A stretch of DNA of 64,000 bases from NCBI GenBank assembly GCA_947453885.1, contig CANGIF010000002.1, positions 62,001 to 126,000 of the forward strand, written 5' to 3'. The notes under the pieces are model-generated. The model did no database searches, was not told where the DNA came from, and saw only the letters and a list, made by a program, of their open reading frames with translations. The position numbers and the translations under genes were made by a program. Below are positions 10,412 to 20,605 of the stretch, piece after piece. Numbering within the stretch: the stretch's first letter is position 1; each line of letters starts with the position of its first letter. The stretch comes from Flavobacteriaceae bacterium (GTDB taxonomy: Bacteria > Bacteroidota > Bacteroidia > Flavobacteriales > Flavobacteriaceae).

Positions 10412-10442
10412 CAAAATTACATGACTTTTATCATGTTACAAA
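10412..10442 (-). promoter_or_regulatory. Bacteroidota promoter TTTG-N19-TAATTTTG upstream of the T9SS protein
   Basis: On the plus strand CAAAATTA (10412-10419), N19, CAAA (10439-10442); implies a leader of about 160 nt. Confidence 0.55.
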
Positions 10443-10583
10443 CTTGATTTATAAATATTTTATGATTATATTTAGTTATTAACAAACTAAATCGTTGTAG
10501 TTAATATTTTTTATACTTTAACTTTCCTTTAAAATAACATAATTATCATTTTAACAGAAAAACAAGGTTATTTTATTAATAAT

Positions 10584-11948
10584 TTAATTTTTTTCAAGAA
10601 GACAAACCAAAGTGTCAAAATCCACAACTGATTGTTCACCTGAAAGTAAGTTTTTAATACTGTATTGTCCCTCTTTTACTTCTTTCATCACATACATAAA
10701 GTTGCTTTTTTCTGCAAATTTAAATTGCTTGTCCATTTTTACAGTATCCGGGTACAATTCAGCTTGAATGTTTAAATTTCTTAGTTTTTGAATGGTTTGT
10801 AACGATTCTAAAACAGTGTTTTCACCAGAATTCAAAAACAAGATTTTTAATGATGTAGTAATAGTATTTGGAAAAAGCGATAATTCGTCTACTACTAAGT
10901 AAATTCTATCTAATCCAAAAGAAATTCCTACGCCACTCATGTTTTTAAGACCAAATATTCCTGTTAAATCGTCGTACCTTCCTCCGCCTCCTATCGACCC
11001 CATCGCTACTGTTTTGGGAGGTGCTACTTCAAAAATAGCTCCAGTGTAATAGTTTAAACCTCTAGCAAGAGTTACATCTAAATCTAAAGTTGAAGTTTGT
11101 AGTCCAATTTTTGAAATTTGATTATAAATAAATTGTATCTCAGCTATCCCATTTCTTCCTTCTAGGGAAGCGCTTAATAGAGTAGAAAGTTTGTCAATTC
11201 TTTCTTGAATGGATCCAGTAAAGTTGAATAAAGGTTGTACTTTTTCTATTGCTAATTCAGAAATGCCTTTTTCTAACATTTCTTTTTTAACGCCCTCTTC
11301 CCCTATTTTATCTAATTTATCTAAAGCTACAGTAAAATCAAGTAATTTATCCGTTGCTCCTATTACTTCTGCAATTCCTGATAAAATTTTGCGATTATTG
11401 ATTTTTAATGTTACGCCTTTTAAATCTAAATCGGTAAAAACGGCATCGTAAAGTAGTAACAACTCTGTTTCCTGCCATAATGAAGTTGAACCTATAACGT
11501 CCGCATCACATTGGTAAAACTCTCTGAAACGTCCTTTTTGTGGTCGATCTGCTCGCCAAACGGGCTGAATTTGGTATCTTTTGAATGGAAAATATAATTC
11601 ACTTTGATGTTGTACTACATACCTAGCAAAAGGAACTGTTAAATCATACCTAAGTGCTTTCTCAGCTATTTTTGGCGTTAGTTGTTTGGATGTATAGGTA
11701 TTTAATTCTGAAATATTGATTTTCTCTAAATAATCACCAGAATTAAGAATTTTAAAAATTAAACGATCTCCTTCTTCACCATATTTACCCATTAAAGTTT
11801 CGGAATTTTCAAAAGAAGGTGTTTCAATTGGCTGGTATCCATATTTTTCAAAATTAGTTTTAATAATCTGAATAATGTAATTTCTTTTAGCCAATTCAAT
11901 TGCCGAAAAATCACGAGTACCTTTTGGAATGCTTGTTTTTGATGCCAT
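10584..11948 (-). CDS. hisS: Histidyl-tRNA synthetase
   Basis: KGTRDF, FRPQKGRFREFYQCDAD-like motif 2 (PQKGRFREFYQCDAD), ARGLNYYTGAIFE, GGGGRYDDL. Confidence 0.95.
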   Translation of the reverse strand: MASKTSIPKGTRDFSAIELAKRNYIIQIIKTNFEKYGYQPIETPSFENSETLMGKYGEEGDRLIFKILNSGDYLEKINISELNTYTSKQLTPKIAEKALRYDLTVPFARYVVQHQSELYFPFKRYQIQPVWRADRPQKGRFREFYQCDADVIGSTSLWQETELLLLYDAVFTDLDLKGVTLKINNRKILSGIAEVIGATDKLLDFTVALDKLDKIGEEGVKKEMLEKGISELAIEKVQPLFNFTGSIQERIDKLSTLLSASLEGRNGIAEIQFIYNQISKIGLQTSTLDLDVTLARGLNYYTGAIFEVAPPKTVAMGSIGGGGRYDDLTGIFGLKNMSGVGISFGLDRIYLVVDELSLFPNTITTSLKILFLNSGENTVLESLQTIQKLRNLNIQAELYPDTVKMDKQFKFAEKSNFMYVMKEVKEGQYSIKNLLSGEQSVVDFDTLVCLLEKN

Positions 11949-12141
11949 TTACTATTGAGAATTTTTAAAGATGCTTTACTTAAGAAATTATTTTTTGTTA
12001 AATCAAGGTGCAAATATCCTATTTTTTTAAATAGGGTTGTACTTTTACGAAAACAAAATTGTAACAAAAATTATACAATAGAGTCCAACTGTTACAAAAC
12101 AAAATGTTTGAGTTGCAACCCTACTAAATTACCTAAAAATA

Positions 12142-13383
12142 ATGTTTAAATTATTTCGAGAAAATGTTAAAATAGCTTTAAGCTCAATTAGAACCCAGTT
12201 GCTCCGAACAGTACTTACCGTTTTTATTATTGCTATTGGAATTTGGGCACTAGTTGGTATTTTATCTGTAATTTCTGCTTTAGAAAATACAATTGCTACT
12301 AATTTTGCCTCAATGGGTTCCAATACTTTCAATATTAACCAATATGATTTCAACAGAAACAGTAGAGGAAATGGTGAGGTTGATAAAGTAAATCCAACTA
12401 TTTCATATCCTGAAGCAGTAGCTTTTAAAGAAAAATTCGATTTTCCATACACCCAAACCTCATTATCGTTTACTGCTACATCTAAAGCTGAAGTTAAATT
12501 TGAGGACAAAAAAACTGACCCTGAAATATCAGTTTTAGGTGTTGATGAATTTTTTATCGTCAACTCAGGATTGGAAACTGTTTTGGGTAGAAATTTCACT
12601 CGTTTTGATGTACAAAACAACACTTATAACTGCATTGTTGGTTCTGATTTTCAAAAAGGATTGCTTAAAGACATGAACCCTTTAGATAAAATAATTGCTA
12701 TTAGAGGTGCTAAATTCAAAGTAATTGGTGTTTTAAAAGAAAAAGGATCTACTTTTGGTAAAAGTCAGGATTTAAGAGTTTTAATTCCTATTCAAGTTGC
12801 AAGATCTTTGTTTACCGCACCTAATATTAATTATTCCATAAGTTCAATGGTAAGTAAAAACGAACTTCTTGATGCTGCTGTTGATAATGCAATAATTACC
12901 ATGAGACGAGTAAGAAAATTAAGTCCTGTACAAGATTTGAATTTTTCAATTTCAAGAAGTGACGACTTGATTCACAAAATCCAAGATTTAACTGGCTATT
13001 TAACAATGGCTGCAATTGTTATTGGTTTAATTACAATTTTAGGTTCGTCAATTGCGTTAATGAATATAATGATTGTTTCAGTTACAGAGCGAACTAGAGA
13101 AATTGGTGTACGAAAAGCATTGGGTGCTAAGCGTTCAACAATTGCTTTTCAATTTTTTATAGAAACATTAGTTATTGGTCAAATAGGTGGAGCGGTAGGT
13201 ACAATTCTAGGAATTCTTTCAGGTTTTGGAATTTCTTATGCAATGGGATTCAGTTTTGTAATTCCTTGGGGAGCCATTTTAGGTGCGTTCATTGTAAGTT
13301 TTTTAGTTGCAATTTCTTCTGGACTATACCCTGCTATTAAAGCTGCACTTTTAGACCCTATTGAAGCATTACGTTATGAATAA
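12142..13383 (+). CDS. ABC transporter permease (MacB/FtsX-like)
   Basis: N-terminal TM, MacB periplasmic core-like region, C-terminal FtsX domain with SVTERTREIGVRKALGAKRSTI. Confidence 0.9.
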   Translation: MFKLFRENVKIALSSIRTQLLRTVLTVFIIAIGIWALVGILSVISALENTIATNFASMGSNTFNINQYDFNRNSRGNGEVDKVNPTISYPEAVAFKEKFDFPYTQTSLSFTATSKAEVKFEDKKTDPEISVLGVDEFFIVNSGLETVLGRNFTRFDVQNNTYNCIVGSDFQKGLLKDMNPLDKIIAIRGAKFKVIGVLKEKGSTFGKSQDLRVLIPIQVARSLFTAPNINYSISSMVSKNELLDAAVDNAIITMRRVRKLSPVQDLNFSISRSDDLIHKIQDLTGYLTMAAIVIGLITILGSSIALMNIMIVSVTERTREIGVRKALGAKRSTIAFQFFIETLVIGQIGGAVGTILGILSGFGISYAMGFSFVIPWGAILGAFIVSFLVAISSGLYPAIKAALLDPIEALRYE

Positions 13384-14222
13384 TTAGCAGCTATCATTCT
13401 GTCATTATTGTAAATATCTTTAAACACTTCAATATTTTTAAAATTCATTTTACTTAGCATTTCTTCAGTTTCTTTTGCCAAATATTGATTGATTTCAAAA
13501 TACAATTGCCCGTTTTTATTTAGGTTTTTTCGGGCAATTTCAGCAATTTTTTCATAATATAAAAGTGGATTATTATCTGAAACAAAAAGAGCTAAATGAG
13601 GCTCAAAATCTAACACATTTTTGCTCATATTTTCCTTTTCTAAATTTCTAACATAAGGTGGATTTGAAACAATAATATCGAAATTTTGATTTAAAAAATT
13701 GGTTTTCAATATATCTTTTTTACTGAACTGAACTTTTACATTGTTTAGTTTTGAATTTTTTGTTGCAATTAAAAGTGCTTCTTCTGATACATCTAAAGCA
13801 TGAACTTCAAAATTTGGTTTTATTTTAGCTAACGAAATGGCTATACAACCCGAACCTGTTCCAATATCTAAAATTGTTACTTTTTCATTACTTTTATTTC
13901 GATTGCAAATCAGTTCAACTAACTCTTCTGTTTCAGGTCTTGGAATTAATGTATGTTTATTTACTTCAAACTGTAAGCCACTAAAAGAAGTTTCTCCTAA
14001 AATATATTGTATAGGCTCTTGATTTTTCAATTGTTCTAAAATTGATTTCCACAAACCAATTTCGCATTCATTAGCTTCACTTTCAGGATTTAAAGCAATA
14101 TCTATTCTTTTTAAATTATGAATTTTACGAAGTACTAAATAGTAAAATTGTTCAATTTCTAAAACGTCAAAAAAAGGTGATAACTCTTCTATAAAAAGAG
14201 TTTTAAAGTATTTAATTTTCAT
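13374..14222 (-). CDS. prmC: Peptide chain release factor N(5)-glutamine methyltransferase
   Basis: LIPRPETEELV, ILDIGTGSGCIAISLA, IVSNPPYV motifs. Confidence 0.93.
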   Translation of the reverse strand: MKIKYFKTLFIEELSPFFDVLEIEQFYYLVLRKIHNLKRIDIALNPESEANECEIGLWKSILEQLKNQEPIQYILGETSFSGLQFEVNKHTLIPRPETEELVELICNRNKSNEKVTILDIGTGSGCIAISLAKIKPNFEVHALDVSEEALLIATKNSKLNNVKVQFSKKDILKTNFLNQNFDIIVSNPPYVRNLEKENMSKNVLDFEPHLALFVSDNNPLLYYEKIAEIARKNLNKNGQLYFEINQYLAKETEEMLSKMNFKNIEVFKDIYNNDRMIAANYS

Positions 14223-14231
14223 TGTAAAAAT

Positions 14232-14732
14232 TTAGTTTCTTTGGTTTAAATCTAATAGCATTTTTACTGAACAACTGGTATGTCCAGTACTTCCAACAAT
14301 TTCATTAGTATATTCAAATCCAATTTTTTTATACAAGTTTTGAGCAATTTCCATTTCAGACAATGTTTCGAGGTACATTTTGGTATAGCCCATTAATTTT
14401 GCATGTTCAATACACTTTTGAATAATAGCAATTCCATATCCTTTACCTCTTACACTATCATCTAAATACATTTTTTGCAATTCGCAAACAAATTCTATTG
14501 AAGTAGCATTTATGTATTCAATCGGAGCAATACCAGCACCTCCATATACTTTATCTGGTGTCGCTAAAACAAAATAACATGTTCTAGGTTTTGAATAGGT
14601 TTCAAACATAAAATCTAATTCTGTATCTGCAAAAGCGGTACCTACTTTGGGATATTTATTTTCAATAAAAATAGTTCTAATTACATTTGCAATTTGAACA
14701 TTATCGGAAAATTCAATTGCTCTAATTAACAT
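14232..14732 (-). CDS. GNAT family N-acetyltransferase
   Basis: LQKMYLDDSVRGKGYGIAIIQ acetyl-CoA binding motif. Confidence 0.85.
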   Translation of the reverse strand: MLIRAIEFSDNVQIANVIRTIFIENKYPKVGTAFADTELDFMFETYSKPRTCYFVLATPDKVYGGAGIAPIEYINATSIEFVCELQKMYLDDSVRGKGYGIAIIQKCIEHAKLMGYTKMYLETLSEMEIAQNLYKKIGFEYTNEIVGSTGHTSCSVKMLLDLNQRN

Positions 14733-14786
14733 TTACCTAAAAAATTATAAAAGTTATACCCACGAAATAAAATCAAAATGGTGCTA

Positions 14787-14819
14787 TTTGGAAATTATGT
14801 AACAAATATAGTATTTTTG
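14787..14819 (+). promoter_or_regulatory. Putative ribD promoter TTTG-N21-TATTTTTG
   Basis: TTTG 14787-14790 and TATTTTTG 14812-14819, with the ATG at 14824. Confidence 0.5.
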
Positions 14820-14823
14820 TTAA

Positions 14824-15834
14824 ATGGATGACCATGAAAAATACATTAAAAGATGTTTAGAATTGGCTAAAAACGGATTAGGAAATACATACCCTAACCC
14901 ATTAGTAGGTAGCGTAATAGTTAATAACGGTAAGATTATTGGAGAAGGTTGGCATCAAAAATCGGGTGGAAATCATGCTGAAGTAAATGCTATTCTTGCA
15001 GTAAAAAACAAAAAATTACTAAAGGAAGCCACTTTATATGTCAATTTAGAACCTTGTAGCCATTTTGGAAAAACTCCTCCCTGCACAAATTTAATCATTG
15101 AAAATCAAATTCCGAATGTTGTAATTGGATCTCTTGATACCAATCCTGTAGTTTCTGGTAAAGGGATTAAGAAGCTTCAAGAAGCAAATAGAAATGTTAA
15201 AGTTGGTGTTTTAGCTGAACAATGTTTTGAAGTTAATAAACGTTTTTTTACTTTCCATCAACAAAAAAGACCCTATATTATATTAAAATGGGCACAGTCA
15301 ATAGATAATTTTATCGCCCCCAAAAAAAAGTTGGAATCAAAACCTGTATGGATAACTAATAAATATTCAAGACAGTTGGTTCACAAATGGCGCAGTGAAG
15401 AAGAAGCTGTTTTAGTTGGTACAAAAACAGTTTTAGATGACAATCCTAGTCTTACAACAAGAGATTGGTATGGAAATAATCCAGTACGAATTGTTTTAGA
15501 TAAAATGAATTGTATTTCAAAACAAAATCATATCTTTGATAATGATGCAAAGACGGTGGTGCTTTCTGAAAATGAAATTGATTTTAATTCCGTTACTACA
15601 GCTGAAGAAGTTGTTTCATTTTTATACAAGCAAAACATTCAATCTGTTATTGTTGAAGGTGGAACTAAAACTATAAATTCTTTTATTGATTCTAATTTAT
15701 GGGATGAAGCAAGAGTTTTTATGGGAACCGCTGCTTTTTTTGAAGGAACTATTGCTCCAATTATAAATAAAAAAACAAAATTTGAAACAACCATTTTAGA
15801 GGATAAACTTTTAATTTTTTATAACAATGATTAA
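14824..15834 (+). CDS. ribD: Bifunctional diaminohydroxyphosphoribosylaminopyrimidine deaminase/5-amino-6-(5-phosphoribosylamino)uracil reductase
   Basis: TYPNPLVGSVIV, HAEVNAI, EPCSHFGKTPPCT, reductase-domain VEGGTKTINSF. Confidence 0.95.
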   Translation: MDDHEKYIKRCLELAKNGLGNTYPNPLVGSVIVNNGKIIGEGWHQKSGGNHAEVNAILAVKNKKLLKEATLYVNLEPCSHFGKTPPCTNLIIENQIPNVVIGSLDTNPVVSGKGIKKLQEANRNVKVGVLAEQCFEVNKRFFTFHQQKRPYIILKWAQSIDNFIAPKKKLESKPVWITNKYSRQLVHKWRSEEEAVLVGTKTVLDDNPSLTTRDWYGNNPVRIVLDKMNCISKQNHIFDNDAKTVVLSENEIDFNSVTTAEEVVSFLYKQNIQSVIVEGGTKTINSFIDSNLWDEARVFMGTAAFFEGTIAPIINKKTKFETTILEDKLLIFYNND

Positions 15835-16429
15835 TACTATAATATTTGATTTTGGTGATATTTTTGTTAATTTGAATAAACAAGAAACAATTGATGAATT
15901 TAAAAAACTAGGATTAGACGGTCCAAATGCGGACTTAGTTAAACTAAATACACAATTTGAAAAAGGACATATTTCTGAAAATGATTTTGTAAATGGATTT
16001 AAGAAATACATACCAAAAGCTTCTGATAATGAAATTAGAAATGCCTGGAACACCGTAATAGGTGAATTTCCTCTCTATCGTTTGGAATTTCTTCAAATGC
16101 TTGTAGGTAAGTACAAAATGTTTTTGTTGACAAATACAGACAGTATCCACATTGATTATTTTGAACAAAAAGTTGGCGAATCTTTTTCTCGAGACTTTTA
16201 TCAATGTTTTGAGAAAGTATATTATTCTTATGAAATGGGTAAAAGAAAACCAGAAATTGAAATTTATACTGAATTATTAAAAAAACACGATTTATCTCCA
16301 AGAAGAACCTTGTTTATTGATGATAAAAAAGAGAATACTGATGCAGCTGCATCGCTTGGAATTCAAGTGTGGAATTTAAAAGTGGGTGAAGAAGATGTTG
16401 TTGACTTATTTGAAAAAAAAATATTTTAA
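15827..16429 (+). CDS. HAD family hydrolase
   Basis: IIFDFGDIFVNL motif I-like, LLTNTDS motif II, KRKPEIEIY, LFIDDKKENTDAA. Confidence 0.85.
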   Translation: MINTIIFDFGDIFVNLNKQETIDEFKKLGLDGPNADLVKLNTQFEKGHISENDFVNGFKKYIPKASDNEIRNAWNTVIGEFPLYRLEFLQMLVGKYKMFLLTNTDSIHIDYFEQKVGESFSRDFYQCFEKVYYSYEMGKRKPEIEIYTELLKKHDLSPRRTLFIDDKKENTDAAASLGIQVWNLKVGEEDVVDLFEKKIF

Positions 16430-16434
16430 ACTAA

Positions 16435-17046
16435 TTGACAAATTCCGATTGTTATACAACACTTTCAACTCCTTGTGAAGGAGTACTTTTAAAAGAAAAA
16501 AGCAGTAAATTCTTTGGTTATACCTTCCCTGTTGAAACCGAAGAAGAAGTGAAACAAATAATTATTGAATTGCGTAAAAAACATGAAAATGCGGTTCATT
16601 TTTGTTATGCCTATCAATTAGGAACTACAATAAAAAAGCACAGAGTAAATGATGATGGCGAGCCAAGTAATAGTGCAGGAATGCCAATCTATGGTCAAAT
16701 TCTATCATATAATTTAACCAATGTTTTAGTTGTTGTTGTTCGTTATTTTGGCGGGACAAAATTAGGAGTTAGCGGATTAATAACTGCTTACAAAACTACT
16801 GCGAAAATGGCTATTGAAATTTCAGAAATCATTGAAAAAACAATTGATGTTCGTTTGCAAATCAACTTTGATTATAAAAACATCAACAAAGTTATGCGCA
16901 TTATTAAAGAAAAAAAACTCACTATTTTAGATCAAAAAATGGAGTTTGATTGTCAAATTGTAATATCAACTCGCAAAAACAATTCTTATGATATTTATGA
17001 CCTCTTTTCTTCAATATACGATGTTACTATTAAAAATATATCTTGA
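16435..17046 (+). CDS. YigZ/IMPACT family protein
   Basis: KKHRVNDDGEPSNSAGMPIYGQI and VVVRYFGGTKLGVSGLITAYKTTAK; the TTG-initiated start is as listed in the ORF track. Confidence 0.9.
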   Translation: MTNSDCYTTLSTPCEGVLLKEKSSKFFGYTFPVETEEEVKQIIIELRKKHENAVHFCYAYQLGTTIKKHRVNDDGEPSNSAGMPIYGQILSYNLTNVLVVVVRYFGGTKLGVSGLITAYKTTAKMAIEISEIIEKTIDVRLQINFDYKNINKVMRIIKEKKLTILDQKMEFDCQIVISTRKNNSYDIYDLFSSIYDVTIKNIS

Positions 17047-17167
17047 TTTTGAATTAATTCATTTTTTAAGTTTATTCAAAATCTAGTTAGTAACTGATTT
17101 ATTAAGTGATTTTTTTCATATACTTATCTTTCTTAAATTGAACATTCCAAAAAATAATTGTACTAAA

Positions 17168-17845
17168 CTAAAGTTCTATACTTTGACCAATTTCAAGTAA
17201 CATAAGGTCTTTACCCGCTGAAAAGAATTTTTTAATAGCTTGTTCGTGGTTAATTTCAATAAAGCCAAATGTATCAAAATGATAACCTAAAATTTTATCG
17301 CATTCAAGAAAATCTGCTGCAATTATAGCATCGTCAACATCCATGGTAAAGTTGTTACCTATAGGTAAAATGACTAAGTCCAATTTGGTTCGTATAGAAA
17401 TTAGCTTCATATCCATAGAAAGAGCGGTATCTCCTGCAATGTAAATGTTTTTATGTTCACCTTCAATCACAAATCCTCCAGGATTTCCTCCATAACTTCC
17501 ATCAGCAAAAGAACTGCTGTGAATTGCATTTACAAATTTAAGTCTTCCAAATTCAAAATCCCAACTTCCACCGTGGTTCATAGGATGAAATTCAATACCT
17601 TTCTTACCAAAATAACTTGCTATTTCATAATTGGATATCACGATAGCACCTGTTCTTTTGGCAATTGCTTCTACATCTAAAATATGGTCATGATGAGCAT
17701 GAGTAATCAATATATAATCAGCTTTAATTGTTGTACTATCAATGTGGGCTGCTTTTGGATTTCCCGTAATAAAAGGATCAACTACAATATTTATGTTTTT
17801 TATTTCAATCCCTAATGCAGCATGACCGTAAAATGTAATCTTCAT
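17168..17845 (-). CDS. UPF0173-like metal-dependent hydrolase (MBL fold)
   Basis: ITHAHHDHILD and YIAGDTALSMDMK motifs. Confidence 0.88.
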   Translation of the reverse strand: MKITFYGHAALGIEIKNINIVVDPFITGNPKAAHIDSTTIKADYILITHAHHDHILDVEAIAKRTGAIVISNYEIASYFGKKGIEFHPMNHGGSWDFEFGRLKFVNAIHSSSFADGSYGGNPGGFVIEGEHKNIYIAGDTALSMDMKLISIRTKLDLVILPIGNNFTMDVDDAIIAADFLECDKILGYHFDTFGFIEINHEQAIKKFFSAGKDLMLLEIGQSIEL

Positions 17846-17864
17846 AGTTTCAATTTGTTTTAAA

Positions 17865-18815
17865 TTAGGAATTATTTACAATTAAATCTGATAAGAAAAA
17901 AATCAGACATAAGGCTAACAAAACTGAAAGTAAAAAAGTGCTTAAAGCAAGTTTCTTCAATTCTGGATCTAAATTTCTTGGTTCCTTATTTTTATATACG
18001 GTAATTAAATGTTTAACCATTGGAAAAAAAGCAACAACAAAAATATATTGATCAAAATTAAAATTACTTAATAATGCAAAAAGTACTATTAGTATCATTG
18101 CAGAAAGTATAAGAAAATAATGATATAATTTGGCTTTAGCTCCTCCCATTTTTACAACAATAGTATTTTTACCGCTTTTTCTATCAGACACCTCGTCTCG
18201 CATATTGTTTAAATTCAAAACCCCAACACTTAAAAGTCCAATCGCTATGGAAGGTAGTAATAGTAAGAAATCCAATTGTTTGGCAAACATAAAGTACGAC
18301 CCAAAAGTACTAACAAGTCCAAAAAAAACAAAAACAAAAATATCGCCATACCCTTTATAACCGTATGCTTCTTTGCCCACCGTATAACGAATTGCAGAAG
18401 CAATAGCAACAAGTCCTAACGCTAAGAAAAAAATAGAATAGTAAAAATATCTGAAATGAAAAGCATTATAAATTAAAGCTATAGCTGCAAAAAATGTTAG
18501 AAACGATGTAATAACAATTGCTCTTTTCATCTCTTTAGGAGAAATTACTCCGCTTTGAATGGCTCTTTTAGGACCTATCCTTTCGTTATTGTCTGTACCT
18601 TTCATACCATCGCCATAATCATTAGCAAAATTAGACAAAACTTGAAGCCCAACAGTTGTTAAAAGTAATAATCCAAAGATGCTCCAACTGAACACTTGTG
18701 TAGGGGTAAGGATTTCGTCAGTTGGTTTTGACAATGCGTAAATACTTCCAACAATTATACCAGATACCGATAAAGGTAAAGTTCGAACTCGGGCTGCTTC
18801 AATCCAATGTTTCAT
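17865..18815 (-). CDS. menA: 1,4-dihydroxy-2-naphthoate octaprenyltransferase
   Basis: UbiA-type NFANDYGDGMKGTDN and NMRDEVSDRKSGKNT motifs. Confidence 0.9.
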   Translation of the reverse strand: MKHWIEAARVRTLPLSVSGIIVGSIYALSKPTDEILTPTQVFSWSIFGLLLLTTVGLQVLSNFANDYGDGMKGTDNNERIGPKRAIQSGVISPKEMKRAIVITSFLTFFAAIALIYNAFHFRYFYYSIFFLALGLVAIASAIRYTVGKEAYGYKGYGDIFVFVFFGLVSTFGSYFMFAKQLDFLLLLPSIAIGLLSVGVLNLNNMRDEVSDRKSGKNTIVVKMGGAKAKLYHYFLILSAMILIVLFALLSNFNFDQYIFVVAFFPMVKHLITVYKNKEPRNLDPELKKLALSTFLLSVLLALCLIFFLSDLIVNNS

Positions 18816-18913
18816 GATATTTATTTTAATTAACGAGTAAAGATACTTAATTTTAAAATTAGAAAATGACGAAATATATTCTTAACTATTTTAATAGTTG
18901 CGTTTATTACTAG

Positions 18914-20407
18914 CTAATCAAACCAGTTGTTAACCATTTGACGCTCTATAAATGTTGCCTTATTATGAACAAATTCATTCGTGTTTTTATCATAAGAATA
19001 CTCTTTTGCCCAATCTAAATGATTTTCAGCAAGTGCTTTTATTTTAGAACAAACAAAAGCAATTTCGTCGTTAGTTGTTGTTGGATGAATTGACATTCTT
19101 ATCCAACCTGGTTTCTGAATCAAATCACCTGAATCAATTTTACAAACTAACTCATGTGATGTTTCTTTTGAAACATTCAGCAAATAATGTCCGTAAGTTC
19201 CTGCACAACTACATCCACCTCTTGTTTGAATTCCAAATTTATCGTTCAATAATTTAACTCCTAAATTAAAATGTAATTCTTCAATATAAAATGATATTAC
19301 TCCCAAACGTTCTTTGTGTTGAGAAGCTAATATTTTAAGATTATGAATAGAACTTAATTCAGTAAATACATAAGATACTAATTCGTGCTCTCTTTCTAAA
19401 ATATTATCTATACCCATTTTTTCTTTTAATTGAATGGCCAAAGCTGTTTTAATAACTTGAAGAAAACCAGGTGTCCCACCATCTTCTCTATCTTCAATGT
19501 TGTCAATGTATTTATGTTCACCCCATGGATTTGTCCAAGAAACTGTTCCTCCTCCTGGACAGTCAGGAATACCATTATGGTAGAGTTTTTTATTAAAAAC
19601 TAAAACACCTGAAGTACCTGGTCCTCCTAAAAACTTATGAGGAGAAAAGAAAATAGCATCCAAATAACTCTCTGAATCTTTCGGATGCATATCAATAAAC
19701 ACATAAGGTCCAGAACACGCAAAATCAACAAAACATACACCATTGTTTTGATGCATTAATTTAGCTACATCATGGTAAGGCGTGCTAATACCAGTTACGT
19801 TCGAGCATGAGGTAATTGACGCTATTTTAAAATTTCTATTTTTGTACTTATCAAGTAATAATTTCAAATTCTCAAGACTAAAAAGGCCTTCTTTACAACT
19901 CGGAATAACTTCTACATCAGCTATTGTTTCAAGCCAAGAAGTTTGATTAGAATGATGCTCCATATGAGAAATAAAAACAATAGGTCGATTTTCAATTGGT
20001 ATAGAAGTAAACTCTTTTAAATTTTCAGGTAGTTTTAATCCTAAAATTCGTTGAAATTTATTTACCACGCCTGTCATTCCAGTTCCATCAGTAATCAAAA
20101 CATCATTATCATTAGCGTTAACATGCTTCTTTATAATGTTTCTAGCTTTATGATACGCTAAAGTCATTGTGGTTCCAGAAACAGTTGTTTCGGTATGTGT
20201 ATTGGCAACAAATGGTCCAAAACTATTCATTAATTTTTCTTCAATAGGTCGGTATAACCTCCCACTTGCAGTCCAATCTGTATAAATAATTTTTTTTAGT
20301 CCAAAAGGAGATTCAAACATTTGATCAATTCCAATAATGTTATCTCTAAAGGAATTAAAATAGCGTTCTAATGAAGTAGATAGTGTTTGTTTATCTTTGG
20401 AATTCAT
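18914..20407 (-). CDS. Class V aminotransferase-fold PLP enzyme (cysteine desulfurase-like)
   Basis: FFSPHKFLGGPGTSGVL PLP-lysine region; RGGCSCAGTYGHYLL. Confidence 0.85.
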   Translation of the reverse strand: MNSKDKQTLSTSLERYFNSFRDNIIGIDQMFESPFGLKKIIYTDWTASGRLYRPIEEKLMNSFGPFVANTHTETTVSGTTMTLAYHKARNIIKKHVNANDNDVLITDGTGMTGVVNKFQRILGLKLPENLKEFTSIPIENRPIVFISHMEHHSNQTSWLETIADVEVIPSCKEGLFSLENLKLLLDKYKNRNFKIASITSCSNVTGISTPYHDVAKLMHQNNGVCFVDFACSGPYVFIDMHPKDSESYLDAIFFSPHKFLGGPGTSGVLVFNKKLYHNGIPDCPGGGTVSWTNPWGEHKYIDNIEDREDGGTPGFLQVIKTALAIQLKEKMGIDNILEREHELVSYVFTELSSIHNLKILASQHKERLGVISFYIEELHFNLGVKLLNDKFGIQTRGGCSCAGTYGHYLLNVSKETSHELVCKIDSGDLIQKPGWIRMSIHPTTTNDEIAFVCSKIKALAENHLDWAKEYSYDKNTNEFVHNKATFIERQMVNNWFD

Positions 20408-20555
20408 GTAAAATTAATTTGCATCAAATATACATTAATTTAAATATTTATCATTTTGAGCATGTGAATTGTTTTATAAATTAAATTTAACTTTTCTAAT
20501 TCTTGAATTATAAATTTAAAATTGAGATCATATGAAATAAATCGATTAAATACAT

Positions 20556-20587
20556 AAAAAAAACCCGAATTTCTTCGGGTTTTTTTA
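20556..20587 (-). terminator. Rho-independent terminator downstream of secDF (potentially bidirectional)
   Basis: aaaaaaaa-CCCGAA-TTTC-TTCGGG-ttttttt, about 20 nt after the secDF stop. Confidence 0.85.
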
Positions 20588-20605
20588 TATTATACTAAAA
20601 GAGAA

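Noticed and set aside
12018-12035. CCTATTT-TTTT-AAATAGG hairpin upstream of hisS as a regulatory element
   Set aside because: Short AT-dominated stem with no linked T-tract or known leader motif; could be chance in an AT-rich genome.
11792-12067. 91-aa minus-strand ORF overlapping the hisS start
   Set aside because: Alternative frame of the hisS 5' end and leader; composition typical of a spurious AT-rich ORF.
12129-12623. 164-aa minus-strand ORF
   Set aside because: Lies antisense inside the well-supported ABC permease gene; low-complexity antisense translation.
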